From DATESG01 sp035270925 (GTDB taxonomy: Bacteria > Bacillota_I > Bacilli_A > RFN20 > CAG-826), in contig DATESG010000063.1 of the NCBI GenBank assembly GCA_035270925.1, positions 1 through 13,673 on the forward strand: a DNA stretch of 13,673 bases, in the 5' to 3' direction. The position numbers and the translations under genes are program-made. Of the stretch, positions 6,286 to 12,400 are shown in pieces. Within the stretch, counting starts at the first letter, position 1; every line of letters starts with the position of its first letter. Under the pieces are notes generated by a model. The model ran no database searches, was not told the origin of the DNA, and saw only the letters and a list, made by a program, of their open reading frames with translations.

Positions 6286-7005
6286 ATGTCAGAATTTGAA
6301 TATGGTCGTAATAACGTACTCGCGAGTATAAAATCCGGTAATGCCCTGAAGATTTATCTTCAAGAAGGTTTTAACTTTCAACCAATTTTAAATGAAATAT
6401 CCGTGCAAAACGTGGGTTTTTCTTATGTATCAAAGAAGAAGTTAGAGCAACTTGTTGGTGATAACCATCAAGGAGTTGTCGCCGAAGTTAAAGATTATAA
6501 CTATGCTAATTTAGACACTGTTTTAAAAGAACTCGAAGGGGATCCTCGGGCACTTGTCCTCGTGCTTGATGAAATTAATGACCCCCATAACTTTGGGGCG
6601 ATAATCCGCAGTGCAGACGCTTTTAATGTCGGGGCAATTATCATCAAAAAAGACCGCCAAGTTCGAGTCACACCAACCGTTGCTAAAGTTGCAACTGGAG
6701 CGCAAAATTATGTACCAATCATTATGGTTACTAATATCAATCAAACTTTAGCGACCTTAAAAGATCGTGGTTATTGGGTCGTAGGGGCTGACGGCAAAGG
6801 TGAAAAGTCAATTAACGATAGCAAATATGATTTTAAAACAGTGCTTGTCATTGGCAGTGAAGGTTATGGAATTAGCCGCATAACTCTAGATAAATGTGAT
6901 TTTATCTATAGAATAGAAATGATGGGACACGTTAACTCCCTCAATGCAAGTGTGGCGACGGGAATAATCTTGAGCACAATTCGTACTAAACAAACCTATT
7001 TATAA
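6286..7005 (+). CDS. rlmB: 23S rRNA 2'-O-methyltransferase RlmB (SpoU/TrmH family)
   Basis: A trefoil-knot SPOUT methyltransferase, expected to methylate the ribose of G2251 (E. coli numbering) in the P loop of 23S rRNA. The 239-residue protein starts EFEYGRNNVLASI, typical of the substrate-binding domain (1-75). It then shows motif 1 NDPHNFGAIIRSADAF (98-113, with N102 and R108), motif 2 VIGSEGYGIS (188-197) and motif 3 MMGHVNSLNASVATGI (212-227), the knot that binds S-adenosylmethionine. The ribosome site GGAG lies inside the 3' end of the upstream gene. The position between cysS and a sigH-like gene matches yacO/rlmB of Bacillus; rlmB over trmH is chosen for that synteny and the N-terminal domain. 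Confidence 0.93.
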   Translation: MSEFEYGRNNVLASIKSGNALKIYLQEGFNFQPILNEISVQNVGFSYVSKKKLEQLVGDNHQGVVAEVKDYNYANLDTVLKELEGDPRALVLVLDEINDPHNFGAIIRSADAFNVGAIIIKKDRQVRVTPTVAKVATGAQNYVPIIMVTNINQTLATLKDRGYWVVGADGKGEKSINDSKYDFKTVLVIGSEGYGISRITLDKCDFIYRIEMMGHVNSLNASVATGIILSTIRTKQTYL

Positions 7006-7007
7006 TT

Positions 7008-7607
7008 ATGAATAATTGTGACTACCAAATAAGTAATGAAGAAGCTCTTTTAGTAGCGGCTCATGGCGATCAAGAAGCTTTAGGATTTATCAGAAGAAAC
7101 TTTCTTAACCTTATTAGGAAAATTTCTGGGCGTAAATACCAAGAGAATCTTGATTTACATATTGATTTCGATGAACTAATTTATGCCGGTGAAATTGCCT
7201 TACATCACGCAATATCTACTTATAACATAGGTAATGTTCCTTTTGCAGCGTTTGCTCAAGTTGTGATCGAACGGGGAATCAACTCAGTCATTAGAGCCCA
7301 TCGCAGTCCAACCAACACAATGTTTAGAACGGCGATAAGTTTTGATGGTCCGATTGGCGACGAAGATGATTCGCTCACAATGTCAGATATTGTCGGCACT
7401 GATGATTTTTATACATCGAAAACTTTTGAGACAACGATGATTTGTCATTTACAAGATTTAATCCTCCCAGAATTCTCCGATGAAGAGTTTTTACTGATCA
7501 AACGGAAGATGGAAGGCTATAGTTTTATGCAAATCATGGAACAAGAAAATATTAGTCGCCGTCGTCTAGAAGCCACTTTAAAAAGCATTAGACTAAAATG
7601 CGACTAA
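7008..7607 (+). CDS. SigH-like alternative sigma factor (sigma-70 family)
   Basis: The 199-residue protein follows rlmB and precedes rpmG, exactly where sigH lies in Bacillus and relatives. From memory of B. subtilis SigH, correspondences are: region 2 FDELIYAGEIALHHAISTYN (about 54-73), then PFAAFAQVVIERGINSVIRA, then AISFDGPIGDEDDSLTMSDI, and a C-terminal region-4-like helix-turn-helix from about residue 155 to the end. It is clearly a divergent member. The ATG at 7008 lies 2 bases after the rlmB stop and I see no Shine-Dalgarno sequence in the preceding 25 bases, so expression probably depends on coupling to rlmB and may be low. SigH drives early sporulation and competence in Bacillus; the target genes here are unknown. 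Confidence 0.8.
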   Translation: MNNCDYQISNEEALLVAAHGDQEALGFIRRNFLNLIRKISGRKYQENLDLHIDFDELIYAGEIALHHAISTYNIGNVPFAAFAQVVIERGINSVIRAHRSPTNTMFRTAISFDGPIGDEDDSLTMSDIVGTDDFYTSKTFETTMICHLQDLILPEFSDEEFLLIKRKMEGYSFMQIMEQENISRRRLEATLKSIRLKCD

Positions 7608-7624
7608 ATTTAGAGATAACTTAC

Positions 7625-7653
7625 TTGCTTTTAGCACATAAATAGAATAAAAT
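7625..7653 (+). promoter_or_regulatory. Candidate upstream promoter for rpmG-secE-nusG
   Basis: TTGCTT at 7625-7630 and TAAAAT at 7648-7653 are spaced 17 bases apart. The -10 is good and the -35 moderate. It lies in the 132-base gap after the sigH-like gene. A second candidate is at 7679-7707. Confidence 0.4.
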
Positions 7654-7660
7654 TTCAATG

Positions 7661-7677
7661 CAGTAACAATATTACTG
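7661..7677. repeat. Small inverted repeat before rpmG
   Basis: CAGTAA and TTACTG (6 bp, perfect) flank a 5-base loop CAATA. The repeat ends one base before the TTGACT candidate -35 at 7679, so it could be an operator, or a weak hairpin in transcripts from the upstream promoter. There is no T-run for termination. Confidence 0.4.
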
Positions 7678-7678
7678 A

Positions 7679-7707
7679 TTGACTTTTTTAATTTACAATG
7701 TTATCTT
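7679..7707 (+). promoter_or_regulatory. Candidate downstream promoter for rpmG-secE-nusG
   Basis: TTGACT at 7679-7684 and TATCTT at 7702-7707 are spaced 17 bases apart. The -35 is one base from consensus and the -10 two. The predicted start near 7714 would give a leader of about 26 bases containing the AAGGAGGG ribosome site. Confidence 0.45.
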
Positions 7708-7739
7708 TCTATAAGAAGATGAACATAAGGAGGGAAGTT

Positions 7740-7889
7740 ATGAGAGAAAAAGTTCTTTTAATTTGCCCAGAGTGCTTATCACGTAATTACACAACAACCG
7801 TGAATAGGGCAACACAGACAAAACGTTTAGAATTAATGAAATTCTGTTCAAAATGTAATAAAATGACATTACATAAACAAAGTAAGTAG
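7740..7889 (+). CDS. rpmG: 50S ribosomal protein L33, zinc-binding form
   Basis: L33 lies near the E site of the large subunit. The 49-residue protein begins MREKVLLICPEC and carries two CxxC pairs, C9/C12 and C36/C39, the zinc ribbon of the 'C+' form, ending TLHKQSK as L33 proteins do. An in-frame ATG 42 bases upstream is rejected because a near-perfect AAGGAGGG (7727-7734) sits just before the ATG at 7740 and the extra residues have no L33 counterpart. The stop codon is built into the secE ribosome site (AAGTAGGAGG). The rpmG-secE-nusG order is the usual one in Bacilli. Confidence 0.95.
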   Translation: MREKVLLICPECLSRNYTTTVNRATQTKRLELMKFCSKCNKMTLHKQSK

Positions 7890-7898
7890 GAGGCTTCC

Positions 7899-8099
7899 AT
7901 GGGACTTAAAAAATATACATCTGAAGTTATCAAAGAAGGAAAACGTGTACGCTGGCCAAAAAGAGCGGAACTATTTCCACTAATTTTAACCGTGCTATTT
8001 ATCGTCGTCTTTGCCGCTGGAGTTCTCCTTGTGGAAAACCTTGCCGCCTCTTCAATGCTTGGAGCATTAGAAGAAGTCTTTAAGAATATGAGAGGATAA
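7899..8099 (+). CDS. secE: Preprotein translocase subunit SecE
   Basis: SecE clamps the SecY channel. This is the short Gram-positive form, 66 residues, with a cytoplasmic amphipathic helix carrying the conserved KEGKRVRWPKR (12-22) and a single membrane helix at about 25-46. The ribosome site TAGGAGGCTTCC overlaps the rpmG stop. nusG starts 4 bases after the stop codon, so the genes are cotranscribed. Confidence 0.95.
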   Translation: MGLKKYTSEVIKEGKRVRWPKRAELFPLILTVLFIVVFAAGVLLVENLAASSMLGALEEVFKNMRG

Positions 8100-8103
8100 C
8101 AAT

Positions 8104-8709
8104 ATGGAAGAAAACATTAAAACTCTAGATGCTAAGGAATTAGTCATCGAAGATGTGCCCAAAACCGAAACCAGCTGGTATGTCGCAAGTACGCAATCAG
8201 GGCATGAAAATAAAGTTAAACAAAATCTTCAAGCTCGAATTGTAAACGCACCAGAACTCGAAGAATTTATCAAACAAATTCTGGTCGCGGAGATTGAAAT
8301 TGATGTTCTTGGTAAAGATGGACTTCCATCAGGCAAGAAAAAAATGAAAAATCTTTATCCTGGATATGTCTTTATCGAAATGAAAATGAGTGATGAGGCT
8401 TGGTTCGTTGTTCGTAACACACCAGGCGTCACAGGCTTTATTGGATCAAGTGGACGGGGTGCCAAACCTTTCCCAGTTCCGACCGAAGAAATTGAACCTG
8501 TTCTTAAACGTTTAGGCTTAATTAACTCGAGTATGTATGATCGCTATCAAGTTGAAGATTCAGTTCGTGTCGTCCATGGTTCACTTGAGGGTACTCATGG
8601 TCGTATTCTTGATATTAACAAGGATACAGGCCTCGTCAGACTTGAAACAGTGTTCTTTGGCCGCCCAACGGTCTTAGAAGTTGATTTCGCTGATATCGAA
8701 AAAGAATAA
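8104..8709 (+). CDS. nusG: Transcription elongation/termination factor NusG
   Basis: NusG binds the RNA polymerase clamp and couples transcription to Rho or the ribosome. The 201-residue protein has the N-terminal NGN domain beginning WYVASTQSGHENKVKQNL (from residue 25), with YPGYVFIEM and VRNTPGVTGFIG in its core. The KOW domain follows at about 150-178 (DSVRVVHGSLEGTHGRILDI), ending with the FGRPTVLEVDF strand. It is longer than the roughly 177-residue Bacillus protein because of a 24-residue N-terminal extension and a charged Gly/Lys loop at about 68-83 in NGN. It ends just before a strong bidirectional terminator; rplK, its usual neighbour, is 2.4 kb away. Confidence 0.97.
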   Translation: MEENIKTLDAKELVIEDVPKTETSWYVASTQSGHENKVKQNLQARIVNAPELEEFIKQILVAEIEIDVLGKDGLPSGKKKMKNLYPGYVFIEMKMSDEAWFVVRNTPGVTGFIGSSGRGAKPFPVPTEEIEPVLKRLGLINSSMYDRYQVEDSVRVVHGSLEGTHGRILDINKDTGLVRLETVFFGRPTVLEVDFADIEKE

Positions 8710-8727
8710 AGTTTAACAAGACAAAAC

Positions 8728-8750
8728 AAAAGCCGGCAACGCCGGCTTTT
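8728..8750. terminator. Bidirectional intrinsic terminator between nusG and ktrA
   Basis: A 10-bp perfect stem AAAAGCCGGC / GCCGGCTTTT (8728-8737 with 8741-8750) closes a 3-base AAC loop. On the plus strand the stem ends in TTTTT for nusG. On the minus strand it reads CCGGCTTTTGTTTTG, serving ktrA. The convergent gene arrangement fits shared use. Confidence 0.92.
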
Positions 8751-8764
8751 TATATTGTCCTGAA

Positions 8765-9460
8765 CTATTTCTTAGCTTTCTTTTTTACTTCACTAGTGTC
8801 TTCCGGGTTTATGTAACTGGAGAAGTCTTCAACCTCACGACGCTTACCAACAACGTTAATCGTATCTACCGGAAGAATCATGTCACTGCCTTTAGGAGAG
8901 AAAACTTTGCGGTCTCTCTCAATTAAAATAATATTAACGCCAAATTGGTTACGAGCATCTAAAGATTGGAGGGTGATTGGCTCAAATCCTTTATTGACAG
9001 TAATTTTAACAACGGAATAACTTCCACTCAAATTATAATAATCGAGGAAGTTCTCGTTGCCAAGACGGTTAGCAAGTCCAATTCCGGCGATCCGTTGTGG
9101 AGTCACAACTTCATCCGCCCCGAGCCGTTTAATCGTTGGGATGAAATATTCATCATCCATCCGTACAACAATGTGAGAAATTCCTAAGTCTTTTAAAATA
9201 ACGGTCGTTAAAATTGAAGCCGTTACGTTATCGCCATAACAAACAATCGCGTCTGTTACTTCGTCGATATTTAATTCTTTTAGTGCCTTTTCATTTGTCG
9301 AGTCCGCGATAAAAGCTGTCGGAATTAACTTTGCTGCTTTTGCAACAGCTTCCTCATCTTTATCGATGGCAATTACTTCACGGTTAAGGGCGACTAACTC
9401 TTCAACAAGAGTCATCCCAAATTCACCGAGGCCAATTACGGCAAAACTTCGTCTTTTCAT
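8765..9460 (-). CDS. ktrA: Ktr potassium-uptake system regulatory subunit KtrA (RCK protein)
   Basis: KtrA forms a cytoplasmic octameric ring that gates the KtrB channel in response to nucleotide and, in many Firmicutes, c-di-AMP. The 231-residue protein has an N-terminal Rossmann RCK_N domain with the glycine motif G10-L-G-E-F-G15, acidic D33 at the end of the second strand (AIDKD) for ribose binding, and AIVCYGDNVTASIL. An RCK_C domain lies at about 140-215, with a Lys-rich tail. The single-RCK architecture fits KtrA rather than the double-domain TrkA. The ATG at 9460-9458 is preceded on the minus strand by AGGAGGAACACAT, and the ribosome site overlaps the ktrB stop, so translation is coupled. 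Confidence 0.93.
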   Translation of the reverse strand: MKRRSFAVIGLGEFGMTLVEELVALNREVIAIDKDEEAVAKAAKLIPTAFIADSTNEKALKELNIDEVTDAIVCYGDNVTASILTTVILKDLGISHIVVRMDDEYFIPTIKRLGADEVVTPQRIAGIGLANRLGNENFLDYYNLSGSYSVVKITVNKGFEPITLQSLDARNQFGVNIILIERDRKVFSPKGSDMILPVDTINVVGKRREVEDFSSYINPEDTSEVKKKAKK

Positions 9461-9471
9461 ATGTGTTCCTC

Positions 9472-10824
9472 CTAGCCGACAATTACGTCGGATTCAATAT
9501 AACGGTAATGCAATTTTTGTTCACGATTAATTGCATCGCTAACTGTCGCCATTAGTGTAAGCGGACCGACTCGACCGATAAACATTAAGATGCTCAAGGT
9601 TATTTTACTAGCATCTGATAATAATGGAGTAATTCCAAATGAAGATCCAGTCGTTGTAAAGGCACTGATGACCTCAAATAGGATTGCATTTGTTCCTAAG
9701 TCTTGAAGGTTGATTGCCTCATTTTTATGTTCCAACTCCAAAATTAAAATGTAAGCAATTAAAATTGTAAAGAAGGCAAAGAAAATAATAACTGTTGATT
9801 GTATGTATGATTTATGCGAATAAGTACGTTTGAAGGCATGAACCTTCCTTCCGCGCACATAGGCAAATGTTATGAGAATTGCGACGAAAACAGTTGTAAC
9901 TTTAACCCCGCCACCAGTTGAAAGAGGCGAGGCCCCAATAAACATTGTAATCATCGTAATCATGAGACCAATTTGTGACATATCCTGATATTTTGTAATT
10001 GCAAAGCCGCCAGTTCTAGAGTAGGCAATCGTCAAAAATGATTCAAAGAGATTTAAGGGATCAGCACTATTTATGTTTGCAAGGAAAAGTGCAACGGTCA
10101 TTATTACTAAAATTGCACTCGTCATTGTCAAAACAATTTTAGTTTGCGCACTCCACATTTTTGGACGTTTGAATTTAAGAATTTCACTAATTGTCAGAAA
10201 GCCCATTCCCCCAATTATCGCGAGGATGGCCGTGTTGATTGTCACGATATAATTACTCCGATAATGGATTAAAGAACTATCGCCTAAGACATCAAAGCCG
10301 CTATTGTTAAAAGAGGTAATAGCGTGGAAAACTGATTTCCCAATACCGCTTAAAACACCAAATTGTGGGATGAAAACAAACAGAAATGGTATCGTACCAA
10401 TCGCTGTAAATGAGAGAGAAATTAGCACCATATTGCGGACTAATCTAATCACCCCGGAATACTCGCTAGCGGCAAGTGCTTCCTTTAAAACAAAGCGATC
10501 TAACATATTAATTCTCTTGCGAAAAAGCGTGATTATAAAAGTGAATATCGTGATAAAGCCAAGACCACCCAGTTGAACAAGAATCGCAATTATGATTAGT
10601 CCAAAAGTGGAAAATGTTTGTTCTAAACTATTATAGACTGTAAGCCCAGTTAAACACACGGCAGAGAAAGCCATAAAAAGTGAATCAACAAATTGTGGCC
10701 ACTCCCCTGATTTGTGGGAAATCGGTAAAGTCAAAATTAGCGCACCCAAAAATATTAAAATGAGGAAGCTAAGAGCGACCGCAAGATAAGGGGAGATGTG
10801 GAGTTTTTTTAAAAAGTTATACAT
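9472..10824 (-). CDS. ktrB: Ktr/Trk potassium-uptake membrane subunit KtrB
   Basis: A four-fold pseudo-symmetric potassium translocator of the TrkH/KtrB superfamily with 450 residues. The four pore-loop selectivity regions are readable: P1 AVCLTGLTVY (residues 55-64), P2 SFNNSGFDVL (171-180), P3 YSRTGGFAI (268-276) and P4 AFTTTGSSFG (388-397). Each carries the filter glycine (G60, G176, G272, G393). The conserved GASPLSTGGGVK (297-308), from which the gating loop derives, and the C-terminal IGRVGPLTL are present. The ATG at 10824-10822 follows minus-strand TAGGAACTTT. It is upstream of ktrA in a two-gene unit transcribed against all surrounding genes. Confidence 0.94.
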   Translation of the reverse strand: MYNFLKKLHISPYLAVALSFLILIFLGALILTLPISHKSGEWPQFVDSLFMAFSAVCLTGLTVYNSLEQTFSTFGLIIIAILVQLGGLGFITIFTFIITLFRKRINMLDRFVLKEALAASEYSGVIRLVRNMVLISLSFTAIGTIPFLFVFIPQFGVLSGIGKSVFHAITSFNNSGFDVLGDSSLIHYRSNYIVTINTAILAIIGGMGFLTISEILKFKRPKMWSAQTKIVLTMTSAILVIMTVALFLANINSADPLNLFESFLTIAYSRTGGFAITKYQDMSQIGLMITMITMFIGASPLSTGGGVKVTTVFVAILITFAYVRGRKVHAFKRTYSHKSYIQSTVIIFFAFFTILIAYILILELEHKNEAINLQDLGTNAILFEVISAFTTTGSSFGITPLLSDASKITLSILMFIGRVGPLTLMATVSDAINREQKLHYRYIESDVIVG

Positions 10825-10842
10825 AAAGTTCCTACTTGTTTA

Positions 10843-10871
10843 ATTTTAGACCTGAACGACCCTAAAGTCCA
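10843..10871 (-). promoter_or_regulatory. Candidate ktrBA promoter (minus strand)
   Basis: On the minus strand TGGACT (10871-10866) and TAAAAT (10848-10843) are 17 bases apart. The predicted start near 10836 leaves a leader of about a dozen bases before the ktrB ATG. If right, there is no room for a c-di-AMP riboswitch; none is recognisable further upstream either. Confidence 0.4.
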
Positions 10872-10937
10872 TAATTATCAAAGTGTTAACATCGAGGGAT
10901 TGGCAAAAAACCTGAATAAATTGGATAATAATTGCTA

Positions 10938-10953
10938 GTAAGACCAGTCTTAC
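10938..10953. repeat. Palindrome in the ktrBA-rplK divergent region
   Basis: GTAAGACCAGTCTTAC consists of two perfect 7-bp arms around a central CA. It lies 24 bases upstream of the rplK -35 and about 67 bases upstream of the candidate ktrBA -35. The short centre suits a dimeric DNA-binding protein better than an RNA hairpin. There is no T-run. Confidence 0.55.
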
Positions 10954-10976
10954 GTAGTCCTAGTACAAAAAAATTG

Positions 10977-11005
10977 TTGCAAACAAGCAGTGTTGGTGTT
11001 AATAT
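10977..11005 (+). promoter_or_regulatory. Promoter for rplK-rplA
   Basis: TTGCAA at 10977-10982 and TAATAT at 11000-11005 are separated by 17 bases. The predicted start near 11012 gives a structured leader of about 107 bases before the GTG at 11119. This promoter is needed because the minus-strand ktrBA genes separate rplK from nusG. Confidence 0.55.
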
Positions 11006-11032
11006 CTATTCACGTAATGCCACGCACACACG

Positions 11033-11082
11033 CGAGCAGTACGTATGCTCGTGGTAGGAATTGTGATTATTCCGCTTACCAC
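11033..11082 (+). promoter_or_regulatory. Structured 5' leader of the rplK-rplA operon, candidate L1-binding site
   Basis: Two hairpins lie between the predicted start and the ribosome site. The first pairs CGAGCA (11033-11038) with TGCTCG (11046-11051). The second pairs GTGGTA GGAAT (11051-11061) with ATTCC GCT TACCAC (11069-11082), an 11-bp helix with a 3-base bulge GCT on the 3' side and a 7-base loop. They share base 11051, so only one may close it. Known L1 targets, in 23S rRNA and in L11/L1 operon mRNAs, are helices with an asymmetric 3' internal loop, so L1 feedback is plausible. The primary sequence does not match well enough to claim it. Confidence 0.5.
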
Positions 11083-11118
11083 AGCACGGACAATCTAAAA
11101 ATAGAGGAGGAACGTCAC

Positions 11119-11535
11119 GTGAGAAAGAAAATCGCAAAAGTATTAAAGCTCGAACTCGTCGGTGGTGAAGCCAAACCAGGGCCAAAACTAGCATCTGCTG
11201 GTATTGTCATGCCTAAATTTTGTACTGACTTCAACGCCAAGACTGCTGACCGTAAAGGTAAAGTAGTTCCAGTTATTATTACAGCTTATGAAGACAAATC
11301 ATTTGATTTTGTCATCAAAACTACTCCAGTCTCAATTCTTTTAAGAGAAGCGGCTGGAAACATTAGCAAAGGTAGTGACAACGCCAAAGCTAAAAAGGTC
11401 GGTAAAATCACTAAAGACCAACTACAAGCCATTGCCGAGTACAAGATGCCAGACTTAAACGCCAATGATCTAGAAGGCGCAATGAAAATTGTCTCTGGAA
11501 CAGCACGTAATATGGGTATCGTTGTCGAAGATTAG
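11119..11535 (+). CDS. rplK: 50S ribosomal protein L11
   Basis: L11 binds the GTPase-associated centre of 23S rRNA and moves with factor binding. The 138-residue product begins RKKIAKVLKLELVGGEAKPG. It contains VVPVIITAYEDKSFDFVIKT, the RNA-binding C-terminal domain with KMPDLNANDLEGAMKIVSG, and the signature GTARNMGI near the end. Start: GTG 11119 after GAGGAGGAACGTCAC; an in-frame GTG at 10990 would overlap the promoter and leader and is rejected. The proline loop, normally PPVGPALGQAG, is replaced by PGPKLASAG (20-28) and is about four residues shorter, a form I recall from mycoplasmas. It is followed by rplA after 40 bases. Confidence 0.96.
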   Translation: MRKKIAKVLKLELVGGEAKPGPKLASAGIVMPKFCTDFNAKTADRKGKVVPVIITAYEDKSFDFVIKTTPVSILLREAAGNISKGSDNAKAKKVGKITKDQLQAIAEYKMPDLNANDLEGAMKIVSGTARNMGIVVED

Positions 11536-11575
11536 TGGAAGAGAACTCACTCGTTAACACCACAAGGAGGAAATT

Positions 11576-12259
11576 ATGAGAAGAGGAAAAAAATACAACG
11601 CCGCGCTTGCGCTCGTCGATGCAAGTAAATTATACGAAATCGCCGAAGCGGTCGAACTTGTAAAAAAGACATCAACAACAAAGTTTGATGCGACCATCGA
11701 TGTTTCTTTTCGTTTAAATCTTGACCCACGTCAAGCTGATCAACAAATTAGAGGAACATTAGTTTTACCACACGGAAACGGTAAGACCAAAAAAGTCTTA
11801 GCAATTACTACACGTGTTCAAGAAGCCTTAGATGCGGGAGCTGATTTCGCCGGGGGCAAAGAAACACTAGAAAGAATCAAAACAGAAAACTGGTTTGATT
11901 ATGACGTAATTGTTGCCACCCCTGACATGATGGTGGAACTTGGTAAAATGGGTAAAATTTTAGGACCAAAAGGCTTGATGCCTAACCCTAAAGTTGGAAC
12001 CGTCACCAATGACCTCGTCAAGGCAATCGCCGAAATCAAGGCTGGTAAAGTCGAATACCGCGTTGACCGTGAAGCAAATATGCATATTTCAATCGGTCGC
12101 GTCAGTTTTGAAGATAGCAAACTTGTTGATAACCTAACCGTCCTATGTGAAAGAATCGTCAAGGTTCGCCCATCGGTCGTCAAAGGCACATACATCAAGA
12201 ACGCTGTCATCCACACAACCATGGGACCATCGATCCACATTACATTTGCGGGTCGTTAA
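11576..12259 (+). CDS. rplA: 50S ribosomal protein L1
   Basis: L1 forms the mobile stalk beside the E site and in many bacteria represses its own operon by binding the mRNA leader. The 227-residue protein (family about 230) starts MRRGKKYNAALALVD and contains VDVSF-type strand DVSFRLNLDPRQADQQIRG, domain II with LGKMGKILGPKGLMPNPK and GTVT (the family signature), and the C-terminal VVKGTYIKNAVIHTTMGPSI. The start ATG 11576 follows a strong AAGGAGG. It ends 20 bases before the L10 leader core, so rplKA and rplJL could be read through or processed separately; no promoter or terminator is obvious between them. Confidence 0.98.
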   Translation: MRRGKKYNAALALVDASKLYEIAEAVELVKKTSTTKFDATIDVSFRLNLDPRQADQQIRGTLVLPHGNGKTKKVLAITTRVQEALDAGADFAGGKETLERIKTENWFDYDVIVATPDMMVELGKMGKILGPKGLMPNPKVGTVTNDLVKAIAEIKAGKVEYRVDREANMHISIGRVSFEDSKLVDNLTVLCERIVKVRPSVVKGTYIKNAVIHTTMGPSIHITFAGR

Positions 12260-12278
12260 TCTAAATAAGCAATCAATA

Positions 12279-12325
12279 TACCTAAGAAAACAACGGCCGA
12301 AGAGCTTAATAATGTTGTCGAGGTA
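12279..12325 (+). ncRNA. Ribosomal protein L10 leader (autoregulatory RNA of rplJ-rplL)
   Basis: The core shows the expected two-helix arm: outer helix TACCT (12279-12283) with AGGTA (12321-12325), and inner helix ACAAC (12290-12294) with GTTGT (12314-12318). An asymmetric internal loop and CG before AGGT form the kink-turn region, and the apical part contains GGCCGAAGAGCTTAAT. The 3' sequence TTGTCGAGGT resembles the conserved TGCCGAGGT of the L10 leader family. L10 bound to L7/L12 is known to bind such leaders and reduce expression. It lies 76 bases before the rplJ ATG, as usual. I see no intrinsic terminator between it and rplJ, so control is more likely at translation or RNA stability. 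Confidence 0.85.
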
Positions 12326-12400
12326 ATTTATGAAAAAAACATTACACATAAACAGGATATTGGTGCCTCATTCCAAAAAACAAAAAAAGGAGGTAGAGCA

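Noticed and set aside
7698..7739. In-frame ATG adding 14 residues to L33
   Set aside because: The extension includes the AAGGAGGG ribosome site of the ATG at 7740 and has no counterpart in L33 proteins.
10825..11000. c-di-AMP (ydaO-type) or other riboswitch upstream of ktrB
   Set aside because: KtrAB genes often carry one, but the minus-strand sequence shows no recognisable conserved core, and the best promoter candidate leaves only about 12 leader bases.
10990..11118. Longer L11 start at GTG 10990 adding 43 residues
   Set aside because: The extra region overlaps the -10 box and the leader hairpins and has no L11 homology. GTG 11119 has a strong GAGGAGG site and gives the normal length.
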